Below, piece by piece: positions 25,311 to 33,555 of a stretch of 64,000 nt of DNA. Both the position numbers and the translations under genes were made by a program. Every line of letters begins with the position of its first letter. The first letter of the stretch is position 1. The stretch spans positions 1 through 64,000 of the forward strand of contig CASEZU010000070.1 of assembly GCA_949292445.1 (NCBI GenBank), in the 5' to 3' direction. The notes beneath the pieces were generated by a model. That model was not told the origin of the DNA. It saw only the letters and a program-made list of their open reading frames with translations, and searched no databases. The stretch is from an uncultured Spirochaetales bacterium. GTDB taxonomy: Bacteria; Spirochaetota; Spirochaetia; Sphaerochaetales; Sphaerochaetaceae.

Positions 25311-25346
25311 TTCCAATAAGGCAGACGTCAAGTTATACTCCCTCTC
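25311..25346 (+). promoter_or_regulatory. Promoter of the MATE gene, leaderless layout
   Basis: TTCCAA (25311-25316), a 17-base spacer and TATACT (25334-25339). The GTG start at 25347 begins eight bases after the box with no ribosome-binding site between them. Confidence 0.45.
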
Positions 25347-26702
25347 GTGAGAACGCGCACCATCAACACCAACGGTATCACGGAGGGAGTGATCTGGAAG
25401 CAGATTCTTGCTTTCTTCTTCCCCATTCTCTTCGGAACATTCTTCCAGCAGCTGTATAACACAGCTGATGCGATTGTCGTCGGCCAGTTTCTCGGCAAGG
25501 AGGCGCTTGCAGCTGTAGGAGGAGGCACAGGGACGGCCATCAACCTCCTGATAGGCTTCTTCACCGGCCTCGCTTCCGGTGCCACGGTTGTCCTTTCACA
25601 GCACTACGGGGCGAAGAACGAGGAGAGGGTCAGCGCATCCATCCATACCGCAATAGCACTTGCCCTTGCGGGCGGCCTCATAATCTCCGTGCTCGGCTAT
25701 ATCTTCACCCGCCCTCTCCTGGTGCTGATCGGAACGCCGGAAGATGTCCTGCCGCTGGCGGTGAAGTACATGCACATCTACTTCCTAGGCGGCATACCTG
25801 TAGTAATGTACAACATGGGAGCGGGAATCTTCCGCGCTATGGGAGACAGCAGGACGCCGTTCTACTTCCTTCTCGCAAGCTGCATGACGAACATCGTGCT
25901 GGACATAATCTCAGTCGGGGTGATCGGCATGGGCGTCGAGGGCGCAGCCATAGCGACAGTTGCCTCACAGCTTCTCTCAATGGTGCTCATCTTCATAACG
26001 CTGATGAGAAGAAAGGACTCGGCAAGGCTGTATCTGAGAAAGATATCATTCGACAAGATGCTCCTCCGCCATATGCTGATGATAGGATTCCCCGCCGGCA
26101 TCCAGTCCATAATGTACACGATCTCCAACCTCATCATCCAGGCTTCGATCAACTTCTATGGCACGGATACCGCCGCGGCATGGGCCGGATGGTCCAAGCT
26201 CGACCAGATATTCTGGATGTTCATAAACGCCTTCAGCATAGCCATCACGACATTCGTGGGCCAGAATTACGGAGCCGGGAAGATAGACAGGGCAAAAAGG
26301 GGTGTGAGGACTGTCACGATAATGTCCGCCATCTCCACCCTGGTGATAGAAGCCGGCTACTTCCTCGTCGGGCGCTATGGCCTGATGCTCTTCATAACAG
26401 ACAGCACAGTACTCAGCATCGGAGAGTCCTTCATGCACTACATCGTGCCCTGGTACATCACGTATATCGCCATAGAGCTTCTCTCAGGAACGATGAGAGG
26501 CGCCGGCAAGTCCCTGGTGCCGACCCTGATCTCAGTATTCGGAATATGCGTACTGAGGATAATCTGGATCTACATAGTGCCGAACTTCGATCAGAGTGTC
26601 TTCGGAGTGCTGTTCTCCTATCCGTTCTCATGGATTGTGACATCACTTCTATTCATCATCTACTACTTCAAGGGACATATCTACGAAACAAAGAAGAGAT
26701 AA
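25347..26702 (+). CDS. MATE-family multidrug/toxin efflux transporter
   Basis: A 451-residue protein with 12 predicted helices in two homologous halves. The first half has WKQILAFFFPILFGTFFQQLYNTADAIVVGQFLG, the MATE hallmark; the second repeat begins MLMIGFPAGIQSIMYTISNLIIQ. GSATGTVVLSQ-type and VGQNYGAGK motifs are also visible (as ASGATVVLSQHYGAKN and FVGQNYGAGKIDRA). MATE proteins export cationic drugs or metabolites in exchange for sodium or protons; the substrate is unknown. The GTG start follows a TATACT box directly, suggesting leaderless translation. A hairpin follows the stop codon. Confidence 0.92.
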   Translation: MRTRTINTNGITEGVIWKQILAFFFPILFGTFFQQLYNTADAIVVGQFLGKEALAAVGGGTGTAINLLIGFFTGLASGATVVLSQHYGAKNEERVSASIHTAIALALAGGLIISVLGYIFTRPLLVLIGTPEDVLPLAVKYMHIYFLGGIPVVMYNMGAGIFRAMGDSRTPFYFLLASCMTNIVLDIISVGVIGMGVEGAAIATVASQLLSMVLIFITLMRRKDSARLYLRKISFDKMLLRHMLMIGFPAGIQSIMYTISNLIIQASINFYGTDTAAAWAGWSKLDQIFWMFINAFSIAITTFVGQNYGAGKIDRAKRGVRTVTIMSAISTLVIEAGYFLVGRYGLMLFITDSTVLSIGESFMHYIVPWYITYIAIELLSGTMRGAGKSLVPTLISVFGICVLRIIWIYIVPNFDQSVFGVLFSYPFSWIVTSLLFIIYYFKGHIYETKKR

Positions 26703-26706
26703 GAAA

Positions 26707-26740
26707 AGGGAGGCGGCTGCAATGCTGTCTCCCTCTTCGC
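26707..26740. terminator. Terminator between MATE gene and thrC
   Basis: GGGAGGCGGC (26709-26718) pairs with GCTGTCTCCC (26725-26734) with one mismatch and a G-T pair around TGCAAT. On the plus strand TCTTCG follows and on the minus strand TTTTCTTAT, so it suits the converging thrC transcript best. Confidence 0.55.
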
Positions 26741-26753
26741 TTCTGCGTAAAAC

Positions 26754-28007
26754 TCAGAAAAGCAGATGGTAATCTGCGGCGATTTCCTTGGCCTGTGATG
26801 GCCTGTGCATGATCTCATAGAGATTCTGCGGGATCGCTATCTCCCTCCCGATAAGAGGTTCCACGATATCATTGAACTTTGCAGGATGCGCCGTTGAGAC
26901 CACCACAGACCATGGTTCCTCAACATGATCGCGCCTGACCCTCTCTCCGCATGCCGTATGCGGGCAGATGACATATCCTGACTCATTGTACACTTCCCTG
27001 ATCGTGGAACGTATATCGTCATCAGATACCGAGTATGCAGCTACGTTCTGGCGGAAGCTGTCTATGTCACCGAACATCGCGAAGAGCCTCTCGATGTTGG
27101 AGGGAGCCCCCACATCCATTGCATTGGCAAGCGTCTTCACCGATGGCCGTGGCTCATATTTCCCCGTCTCCAGATAATCCGTTATTGGCCTGTTGGCGTT
27201 GGCCGCCAGCACGATACGGCTGATGGGGGCGCCCATCGCCTTTGCCCAGTAAGCTCCTGTCGCATTTCCGACATTGCCGGAGGGGATCACGAACACCGGA
27301 GCCGTGCCATATTTCAGCTTATAGAGTGAGGATGCATAGACGTAGTACGCCATCTGCGGAAGCAGACGCCCGAGATTGATGGAATTGGCGCTTGAAAGCC
27401 CGCTGAGTGAGCTGTCCATGAACGCCTCCTTGACCATTCTCTGGCAGTCATCGAAGGTGCCGTCAACCTCATAGCTGGAGACATTGCCGTCCCACCCCGT
27501 AAGCTGCATCCGCTGTCTTTCTGCCACGCGTCCCTTGGGGAAAAGGACCTTGACGGAGAGATGCTGCCTGCCATGGAAGGCTGCTGCGACAGCTCCGCCT
27601 GTATCGCCCGATGTGGCGACAAGGATTGTCAGGTCCTCATTGCGCTTGGAGAGGAGCTTCTCCATGGAAAATGCCAGAAAGCGTGCTCCGAAATCCTTGA
27701 AAGCCGCCGTCGGCCCGAAATAGAGCTCAAGAGTATCCTTTCCGCCATCGGTGTGAAACGGTACGGGGAAGTTAAAAGCGTTCTGACAGATCTCCTCAAG
27801 ATCATCCTCAAGCTCATCACCCTCGAAATAAGGCTTCAGAGCCTGATACATCGCGTACCATGCGCCTTTCGTGAGCGTGAATGTCTCTGGAATCGAGGGG
27901 ATGTTCTCAGGGATGAAGAGCCCTCCATCCGGAGCAAGCCCCTTGAGTATCGCATCGGAAGCGGAGAAGAACTCCTCTCCCCTGGCTCTGGTGGAAATAT
28001 ATCTCAT
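26754..28007 (-). CDS. thrC: Threonine synthase
   Basis: A fold type II PLP enzyme of 417 residues converting O-phosphohomoserine to threonine. The PLP lysine is in FGPTAAFKDFGARFLA, the phosphate-binding glycine loop is PSGNVGNATGAYWAK, and SGDTGGAVAAAFHG is intact. The N-terminal RYISTRARGE segment is typical of the long (E. coli/yeast-type) class. AGGAGG seven bases upstream fixes the start at 28007. It lies ten bases behind thrA, so the two form an operon for the aspartate-to-threonine branch. A thrB homoserine kinase is not in the window. Confidence 0.95.
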   Translation of the reverse strand: MRYISTRARGEEFFSASDAILKGLAPDGGLFIPENIPSIPETFTLTKGAWYAMYQALKPYFEGDELEDDLEEICQNAFNFPVPFHTDGGKDTLELYFGPTAAFKDFGARFLAFSMEKLLSKRNEDLTILVATSGDTGGAVAAAFHGRQHLSVKVLFPKGRVAERQRMQLTGWDGNVSSYEVDGTFDDCQRMVKEAFMDSSLSGLSSANSINLGRLLPQMAYYVYASSLYKLKYGTAPVFVIPSGNVGNATGAYWAKAMGAPISRIVLAANANRPITDYLETGKYEPRPSVKTLANAMDVGAPSNIERLFAMFGDIDSFRQNVAAYSVSDDDIRSTIREVYNESGYVICPHTACGERVRRDHVEEPWSVVVSTAHPAKFNDIVEPLIGREIAIPQNLYEIMHRPSQAKEIAADYHLLF

Positions 28008-28017
28008 TGCTGCCTCC

Positions 28018-30423
28018 TTACACTCTCGATCCAAGATAGGCGCTCAGCCTGAGGATATCCGCGAAGACTCCTCCTGCGGTGACCTCAGGGCCGGCTCCAG
28101 GACCTTTTATAACAAGCGGCTGCTTATCGTAGCGTGCCGTCCTGAATGATATGACATTATCCGTTCCCTTTGCCTGTGAGAATGGATGATCCGCAGGATA
28201 CTCCTTCAGAGCCACAGTGCATGTTCCGTTCTCGACCTTGCCGACATAGCGGAGCTTCATGCCGCGGCTCTCAGCGCTCCTGTAAAGCTCAAGCATGCGG
28301 CTGTCCATCTCGCTGAGGCGTGAGAGGAACTCCTCGCTGGAGAGGCTCCTCATATCCTCCGGCACGAGGGATTCCACCTCAATATCGCCGGTCTCAGTCG
28401 TGTAGCCAAGCTCACGGGCAAGAATGACAGTCTTCCTCGCGACATCCATGCCGGAAAGGTCATCCCTCGGATCGGGTTCCGTATAGCCGAGGCTCCGGGC
28501 CTTTTTCACGAGTTCGGAGAACGGAACGGTTCCGTCATACTCAGAGAAAAGCCAGCAGAGCGTTCCGGAGACCATTCCCTCGACGCTGATGACCCTGTCT
28601 CCTGTCTCCCGGAGATCCTTTAGGGTGCAGATCACTGGAAGGCCTGCACCGACAGTCGTCTCATAAAGGAACTTGCGCCCTGTCTTCATCGTGCTGTCCA
28701 GAAGCTCCCTGTAATAGGCATAGGGGCCTGACCCCGCTTTCTTATTCGGAGTGATGACATGGAAACCGCTGTTAATGAAGCGGACATACTGCATCGCCCT
28801 TGCTTCCGATGAAGTGCAGTCGACGATAACCCTGTGTGGATAGTACTGTGCCGCAATATGAGAGAGGAAGATATCCTCGTTGTAGGCGACAGCCTCATTC
28901 CTGAACTTCTCCTTCCACGATGAGAGATCAATACCCTCCTCGGAAAGAAGCATCTTCTTGGAAGTCGCAATGCCGCGTACCCTGATATCCAGATCGAAAT
29001 CCCGCCTCAGCCTGTCGCTCTCGGCAGCAAGCTGGTCAAGAAGCGTACCGCCGATGTTTCCCGGCCCGAAAAGGCCGACAGAGAGCGTCTGCTGAGAGAG
29101 GAAGAAGACAGAGTGAAGCGCCCTCAGTGCCTTGCCGCTCTCTCCGGCTTTGATCACAGCACTGATGTTACGCTCAGATGAGCCCTGGGCTATGGCACGG
29201 ACGTTGACACCTGCGCGCCCGAGTGAGGAGAGGAACGCACCTGCAGTTCCGAGGTGGCCTGGCATGCCTTCTCCGACAGCCGCTATGATCGCAAGATCAG
29301 TCTCGCAGTCGATGGACGATATGGCCTTCTCCGCAGTTTCATGGGAGAACTCGGCTTTTATCGTGCGCACCGCATCCGCAGCCTGGCGCTGCGGGACACA
29401 GAAGCAGATCGAATACTCGGACGACGCCTGGGAGATGAGGATGACGGAAATACGCTCATTTCTCAGAGAGGTGAAGAGACGCGATGAGAATCCGGGCACG
29501 CCCGACATTCCCGATCCCTCGACATTGATCATCGCCACATTCCTGACGACGGAGAACGCCTTCACAAGAAGGCCGTCATCGACAGCCTCCTCCGTTATGA
29601 CAGTTCCCTCCTCATCCATGTCGCCCCAGCAGCGGAGCGTTATGGGAACAGCGGCATCGGAGGCGGGCTGGAATGACTGGGGATGGATGATCGGGGCCCC
29701 GAAGAAAGAGAGCTCTGTCGCTTCCCTGTATGTGAGATGCCTGATGACCTTCGCAGACGGCACATCCTTGCGGGAGGCCGTGCAAAGAGGCGATCTTGAG
29801 TTCCAGAATGTCACAGGAGCCTTGTGGGAGGCGGCAATAAGGGAAGCGGTGTATTCGCTCTCCCCCTCCTTCCTCGGTTTTCCTGCGGCATCGGTGGAGG
29901 CATGTATCCTGTAGAGCTCGCCGGTGACAAACACCGCCCCTTCGGGAAACGATGGGGTATCTATCGCCTCACGCGGCGTCATCACCGTGCATGGTATCGA
30001 GGCCTCCGTGAAGGACGCTGACAGAATCCATGAGAGAAAGGTAGAAGTAAGATCGCCTGCATAGCGGGCGGCGGCTTCCGGGACATCCTTCATGATCCAG
30101 ACAGCGCGCAGTACCTCCTCCATATCGGAAAAGGCTGCATTGATTCGCTCCTGGACAGGCTCGGGATCGGAGAGCGCTCCTTCCGCAAGCTCATTCCAGA
30201 TGCTCTGGCTCTTCTCAAGCCTGCTCCAGAGCTTCTCTTCATTCTCGGCAGAAGCCGCAAGGAGCCCATCCAGCTGATAATCAGAGGAAGCGACAGGGGA
30301 AAGGACGAAGACTTCAGTCTTCTCCCCGCCCTTCCTGCTGTTGTAAAGGGCAATCAGCTTCCTCACTCCCTGCAGATGGGAGAGCATCGAGCCTTCAAGG
30401 GCATGGATACGGACTGAATTCAT
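28018..30423 (-). CDS. thrA: ThrA-type homoserine dehydrogenase with degenerate aspartokinase half
   Basis: An 801-residue protein with the three-part layout of bifunctional ThrA. Residues 447-801 are an apparently intact homoserine dehydrogenase: VGLFGPGNIGGTLLDQL (NAD(P) loop), TPNKKAGSGPYAYY, and LGYTEPDPRDDLSGMDVARK (catalytic Asp/Lys region). Residues 290-440 keep the ACT pair (SSEYSICFCVPQ, AQGSSERNISAVI). The N-terminal kinase part has lost its motifs. The KFGGTS loop is replaced by RIHALEGS, the G(R)GGSD loop by EGESEY (187-192), and TDVDGV by WNSRSP. LTYREATELSFFGAPIIHP is still recognisable. It probably works only as homoserine dehydrogenase, with the kinase fold kept for regulation. 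GAGGTGATT precedes the ATG at 30423. Confidence 0.88.
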   Translation of the reverse strand: MNSVRIHALEGSMLSHLQGVRKLIALYNSRKGGEKTEVFVLSPVASSDYQLDGLLAASAENEEKLWSRLEKSQSIWNELAEGALSDPEPVQERINAAFSDMEEVLRAVWIMKDVPEAAARYAGDLTSTFLSWILSASFTEASIPCTVMTPREAIDTPSFPEGAVFVTGELYRIHASTDAAGKPRKEGESEYTASLIAASHKAPVTFWNSRSPLCTASRKDVPSAKVIRHLTYREATELSFFGAPIIHPQSFQPASDAAVPITLRCWGDMDEEGTVITEEAVDDGLLVKAFSVVRNVAMINVEGSGMSGVPGFSSRLFTSLRNERISVILISQASSEYSICFCVPQRQAADAVRTIKAEFSHETAEKAISSIDCETDLAIIAAVGEGMPGHLGTAGAFLSSLGRAGVNVRAIAQGSSERNISAVIKAGESGKALRALHSVFFLSQQTLSVGLFGPGNIGGTLLDQLAAESDRLRRDFDLDIRVRGIATSKKMLLSEEGIDLSSWKEKFRNEAVAYNEDIFLSHIAAQYYPHRVIVDCTSSEARAMQYVRFINSGFHVITPNKKAGSGPYAYYRELLDSTMKTGRKFLYETTVGAGLPVICTLKDLRETGDRVISVEGMVSGTLCWLFSEYDGTVPFSELVKKARSLGYTEPDPRDDLSGMDVARKTVILARELGYTTETGDIEVESLVPEDMRSLSSEEFLSRLSEMDSRMLELYRSAESRGMKLRYVGKVENGTCTVALKEYPADHPFSQAKGTDNVISFRTARYDKQPLVIKGPGAGPEVTAGGVFADILRLSAYLGSRV

Positions 30424-30460
30424 AATCACCTCATCGGGATAAAGATCCCTATATTCTGGA

Positions 30461-30480
30461 AAAGCTCCCTTTCGGGAGCC
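30461..30480 (-). terminator. rpmB terminator
   Basis: On the minus strand GGCTCCC-GAAA-GGGAGC is followed by TTTTCC (plus-strand GCTCCC 30464-30469, GGGAGC 30474-30479). It lies between rpmB and thrA. Confidence 0.7.
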
Positions 30481-30503
30481 TTATTTCCGGATTCGGGCGG
30501 GGC

Positions 30504-30734
30504 TTATACCACCTTGACGATCTTGCCGCTTCTGAGACAGCGTGTGCAGACCTTGATTGTCCTCGGCGTTCCGTTGATGAGAGCCTTCACGGAAACGAGG
30601 TTAGGCTGGAAAGTGCGCTTCTTGGTCACGCCGATATGCTGACCGACACCGCCCTTCTTCTTAGCCTGTCCCTTGCGGGGCACGATGCTTCCTGAGATAG
30701 TTCCCTTGCCGCAGATATCACATCTTCTTGCCAT
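30504..30734 (-). CDS. rpmB: 50S ribosomal protein L28
   Basis: A 76-residue basic protein beginning ARRCDICGKGTISGS, with KKRTFQPNLVSVKALINGTPRTIKVCTRCLRSGKIVK at the C-terminal half. CDIC and CTRC supply the four zinc cysteines of the C+ type of L28. It is a structural component of the large ribosomal subunit. The start at 30734 fits homologues; an in-frame GTG at 30746 is less likely because AAGGTGG overlaps it and serves the later ATG. Transcribed alone, with a terminator before thrA. Confidence 0.97.
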   Translation of the reverse strand: MARRCDICGKGTISGSIVPRKGQAKKKGGVGQHIGVTKKRTFQPNLVSVKALINGTPRTIKVCTRCLRSGKIVKVV

Positions 30735-30825
30735 GTTATCATCCACCTTATACTATTGTCTGAAAGAGAGGCTTCCTTGCTGGATGCCAGTCACAGCTAA
30801 GAGACTATACCCGAACGGGAAAACT

Positions 30826-30864
30826 TTGTAAATATCCCGTCAGGTATCTTATAATGCTACGATT
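30826..30864 (+). promoter_or_regulatory. Promoter of the hypothetical gene at 30865
   Basis: TTGTAA (30826-30831), an 18-base spacer and TATAAT (30850-30855). The ATG at 30865 is nine bases beyond the box, so the untranslated leader would be only two to three bases. Confidence 0.5.
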
Positions 30865-31275
30865 ATGCGATACACCGTGCTGACACTCGATGAAGCTCCG
30901 CGCCTTGAATGGCGGAGGATGCTGACAGGATATTTCAGGGCAACCGGGGACTGGAGCGCCTATGCCATGCCCCCCTGCATCATCCTCTCCTGCGGAAAGG
31001 ACTTCTTCGAGGAGGAGGCCTCCATAGGAAACGGAATCTGCACAGCAGGCGGCACCATGATCTGGAACGGCGCGGCATCGGTTCTGCCTGTGCACGCAGA
31101 TACGCTCCCGTACTATGCGGAGAATCCGGGGCTCTTCGTCTCATTCTCACGGCCCGGGACAATCAGCTTCCCCGCCTTTCAGGTCTCCGTCGGCAGCCTG
31201 GCACTGCTGGAGGCGGACGGAACCTCGTTCCGCGTCATCCGTTCGCGGAGACTGCGGAAGGACAGAGAGCCCTGA
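30865..31275 (+). CDS. Hypothetical protein
   Basis: A 136-residue protein that I do not recognise. It starts MRYTVLTLDEAPRLEWRRML and contains GDWSAYAMPPCIILSCGKDFF, GNGICTAGGTMIWNGA and a C-terminal basic tail (RSRRLRKDREP). No signal peptide or membrane helix is seen, so it should be cytoplasmic. A good promoter just upstream with almost no leader supports that it is expressed. Its last 40 bases overlap the 3' end of nth on the other strand, so the two transcripts can pair. Confidence 0.6.
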   Translation: MRYTVLTLDEAPRLEWRRMLTGYFRATGDWSAYAMPPCIILSCGKDFFEEEASIGNGICTAGGTMIWNGAASVLPVHADTLPYYAENPGLFVSFSRPGTISFPAFQVSVGSLALLEADGTSFRVIRSRRLRKDREP

Positions 31276-31855
31276 CAAGGCATGAACGGCAGTCAGGACG
31301 CGGCCGGCAGACTGTACGGCCATGAAGGTTGAGGACCATGGACATCCTGCTCCACTCGGATTCTGGGAAGCGCTCCTTGATCTCCCACCCCGCCTTATCC
31401 CGGTCGAGAGTATCTGTAAACCCCAGCCGGTAAGCGACTCTGACAAAGTGCGTGTCAGCAATGACAGCTGGAAGATGAAGGACATGTTCAGCGTAGCAAG
31501 AAGCCGTCTTCTCCCCTATTCCAGGCAGTGTCTTCAGCTCCTCCTTATCCTCAGGGAGGCCATTCTCAGCTATATATGCAGACACTTCCTTTATCCGCGG
31601 GGCCTTGATCCGCGAAAGCCCTGCGGGACGGATCAGAGCCTCAATCGCGGCCGTATCAGCCGCTGCCACAGATTCAGGGCTGGGGAAACGGGAAAAAAGC
31701 GCTTCTGCGGCCTTTGCGGCCTGCCTGTCCGTGGTCGATGCGCTCAGCATGACGGTGATGAGGAAACGCCACGGATCCTCCTCAGTCAGGAATGAGATAT
31801 GCTCAGGAGCGGCATTTTCCAGGATACTCCACATCTTGTTGACCGTATTTTCCAT
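31235..31855 (-). CDS. nth: Endonuclease III, iron-sulfur DNA glycosylase
   Basis: A 206-residue HhH-GPD base-excision glycosylase/AP-lyase acting on oxidised pyrimidines. The hairpin-helix-hairpin with catalytic lysine is LPGIGEKTASCYAEHV, and the catalytic aspartate lies in VIADTHFVRVAYRLG. The C-terminal cluster reads HGRTVCRPRPDCRSCLVRALC, a C-x5-C-x2-C-x5-C spacing; the usual pattern is C-x6-C-x2-C-x5-C, so one residue is missing in the first loop. AAGGAAA precedes the ATG at 31855. The gene is divergent from tRNA-Pro, whose promoter overlaps its start. Family assignment is firm. Confidence 0.93.
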   Translation of the reverse strand: MENTVNKMWSILENAAPEHISFLTEEDPWRFLITVMLSASTTDRQAAKAAEALFSRFPSPESVAAADTAAIEALIRPAGLSRIKAPRIKEVSAYIAENGLPEDKEELKTLPGIGEKTASCYAEHVLHLPAVIADTHFVRVAYRLGFTDTLDRDKAGWEIKERFPESEWSRMSMVLNLHGRTVCRPRPDCRSCLVRALCPSAVSANG

Positions 31856-31867
31856 TTTCCTTATAAT
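31839..31867 (+). promoter_or_regulatory. tRNA-Pro promoter
   Basis: TTGACC (31839-31844), exactly 17 bases, TATAAT (31862-31867). Initiation near 31874 is six bases before the tRNA. The -35 box lies inside the first codons of nth on the other strand. Confidence 0.75.
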
Positions 31868-31879
31868 CCCACCTCGTTA

Positions 31880-31952
31880 CGGGATGTCGCCTAGCGGCTA
31901 TGGCGCCTGCTTTGGGAGCAGGATATCGATGGTTCGAGTCCATTCATCCCGA
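31880..31952 (+). tRNA. tRNA-Pro (TGG)
   Basis: A 73-base cloverleaf. The acceptor is CGGGATG/CATCCCG with discriminator A, the D-stem GCC/GGC, and the anticodon stem CCTGC/GCAGG with loop TTTGGGA (anticodon TGG at 31913-31915). The T-arm is GATGG-TTCGAGT-CCATT. C1-G72 with a TGG anticodon is characteristic of tRNA-Pro, and this one reads most or all proline codons. CCA is not encoded. Confidence 0.95.
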
Positions 31953-31984
31953 TAGGATGATAGCATAATGCCTGCAGTCAAAGA

Positions 31985-32009
31985 AGCTCCGGACACACCG
32001 GGGCTTTTT
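31985..32009 (+). terminator. tRNA-Pro terminator
   Basis: AGCTCCGG-ACACA-CCGGGGCT (31985-32005, one G-T pair) followed by TTTT, 32 bases after the tRNA. Confidence 0.8.
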
Positions 32010-32062
32010 GATTGCCGCTGCTGCAGCAGCACACCCCCTTCCCCGCAGCTGTGTACAGGATT

Positions 32063-32075
32063 TATAATCACCGGG
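32063..32075 (+). promoter_or_regulatory. -10 box with leaderless layout
   Basis: TATAAT (32063-32068), seven bases, then the ATG at 32076. A -35 box is not obvious. There is no Shine-Dalgarno sequence. Confidence 0.45.
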
Positions 32076-32861
32076 ATGAGAAAGGTTCCGCTGATTGTTC
32101 TTCTCCTTGCCCTCTCTGAACTGCTTTTCGGAGCCGTGTTCCCAGGTTATGACTTCACATTCTCGGAAACAGTCTCATCGGATTCGCTCATGTCTCTCGA
32201 GGGCAGCAGACTTGGCCTGGACTACACAGGATACGGCTACATAGGCGGAGAAGCGAGGACAGGAATATATCTCAGGCTCGGTTTTCAGGCTCCCTACTCG
32301 AGCATACTCTCCCTCTTCGAAGGCGGCGATGCCGACGAGGCGGAGGAAAACGCGGAGAATGTGGAGAGATCATTCAGGATTTCCGCCTCGCTTGGCCCGG
32401 CATTCAGAAAGTTCATAGGAGAGGATGCCATCTGGTATATGGGGCTCGGCGCTGCATTCAGCATGGAATGGACAAACAGGCAGTCACTCATCTCCGACAT
32501 GCAGCACACAATGCTGGAGATGGATTTCGGCGCTGACATCGACATCGGGATAAGAATAGACGTGGAGAAGACGACAACGCTCAGGATCGGGGTTCATGGC
32601 GCATATACGATGTTCTCGATCGAGGCCGATATCCTCTCCCCCAGAAGCGGAGGAGAGAGCAGCACCGAGGCTGTCATGATCCCCAACATCTTCCTTCCTC
32701 CAGGGAAGAAGGCGAAGCCCTTCCAGGCCGAGGGCTACATCAGCCTTGGCCACACTTTCAGGCAGGACAGGGGCCGCACAATGAAACGGTACATCATAAC
32801 CACGGACAAGCCGTTCAGCGGCGTGACTGTGGAGATGGATCAGCTGTTGCCGCCGTCCTGA
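32076..32861 (+). CDS. Exported protein, beta-barrel-like
   Basis: A 261-residue protein with a signal peptide (VPLIVLLLALSELLFGA, cleavage near 21). The mature part is rich in short alternating strands: YTGYGYIGGEARTGIYLRLGF, RISASLGPAFRKF, AIWYMGLGAAFSMEW, FGADIDIGIRIDVE, TLRIGVHGAYTMFSIEA and EGYISLGHTF. An acidic loop (GGDADEAEENAENVE) lies near residue 85. This is the look of an outer-membrane porin-like barrel, though I recognise no family. The start at 32076 is chosen for the signal peptide and the adjacent TATAAT. The 3' end overlaps the opposite gene by 22 bases. Confidence 0.65.
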   Translation: MRKVPLIVLLLALSELLFGAVFPGYDFTFSETVSSDSLMSLEGSRLGLDYTGYGYIGGEARTGIYLRLGFQAPYSSILSLFEGGDADEAEENAENVERSFRISASLGPAFRKFIGEDAIWYMGLGAAFSMEWTNRQSLISDMQHTMLEMDFGADIDIGIRIDVEKTTTLRIGVHGAYTMFSIEADILSPRSGGESSTEAVMIPNIFLPPGKKAKPFQAEGYISLGHTFRQDRGRTMKRYIITTDKPFSGVTVEMDQLLPPS

Positions 32862-33307
32862 ACGTCGACGACCTCGGCATCGGTGGGACGCGGAATGTGA
32901 CGCTTTATGAAAGGGATGAAGCCAGAGTACACCTTCTGGAACTCATCCTCGCTCTCCTTGAGCGCTGCCTGCCACACCGGTCCGAACCCAGGGCTGTTCA
33001 GCGTGAGCCGGTCAGCCGCTTTCTGCAGTATCTGCAGGCGCTGCATCTCCTTGCGTCCCGGCTTGTCACGGAGAGCCAGCAGCGAGACACGGAGGTTCTC
33101 ATTCGCCTTTCTCAGCTCATCATTCTCTTCCCTGACTTTCTTCAGGCCCTCGGCCTCAAGCTCCATCCTGTCTGAAAGCATGTCCTTGTATTTCTGGACT
33201 TCCTTCTTCTTCTCCTCATTGATCCTCCCGATCTTCATAGAGAGGAAGAATGCGACCAGCGCTGCTATTATGAGGCCCGTGCCAAGGCCGTATATGAACA
33301 TTTCCAT
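32840..33307 (-). CDS. Membrane-anchored coiled-coil protein of unknown function
   Basis: About 155 residues. An N-terminal membrane helix (IYGLGTGLIIAALVAFFLSM) is followed by a long charged coiled coil (INEEKKKEVQKYKDMLSDR through ENDELRKANENLRVSLLALR, about residues 28-85). A compact C-terminal segment contains FGPVWQAALKESEDEFQKVYSGFIPFIKRHI. The layout suggests an inner-membrane scaffold with its coil in the cytoplasm. No family is recognised; it superficially resembles RmuC N-termini and DUF1043-like proteins without their domains. The start at 33307 leaves the helix at the N-terminus; a frame to 33343 adds twelve residues. Confidence 0.6.
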   Translation of the reverse strand: MEMFIYGLGTGLIIAALVAFFLSMKIGRINEEKKKEVQKYKDMLSDRMELEAEGLKKVREENDELRKANENLRVSLLALRDKPGRKEMQRLQILQKAADRLTLNSPGFGPVWQAALKESEDEFQKVYSGFIPFIKRHIPRPTDAEVVDVQDGGNS

Positions 33308-33413
33308 AGTGAAAGGATAACCTATTATTTCCGGCTCTTCCACCCTGCGGCAAACTATGATAAACTCCGATTACCTATAGAACGGCTCATCTGAAGCCTC
33401 TTGGAGCAAACCA

Positions 33414-33535
33414 TATAATCGGGATCCGGTATAGCCTCAGCGGCATTGCTCCCTACGGGAACAGAAAGCGGGCAACAAAGATCCCTCCCTTGAACAATAG
33501 TTCAAGAGCAACCAGCGGCCGTATCTATAGGACTT
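33414..33535 (+). promoter_or_regulatory. Promoter and pairing elements upstream of the TPR gene
   Basis: TATAAT occurs at 33414-33419. GGGATC (33421-33426) is complementary to GATCCC (33480-33485) and encloses TTGC...GCAA with an inner TCCC-TAC-GGGA hairpin. A perfect palindrome CTTGAAC-AATA-GTTCAAG lies at 33489-33506, and a T6 run at 33535-33540. The predicted start of transcription is about 33426, which would cut off part of the outer stem, so the elements may be operators and not a leader structure. No known riboswitch was matched. Confidence 0.35.
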
Positions 33536-33555
33536 TTTTATTTTCACGGGGATTT

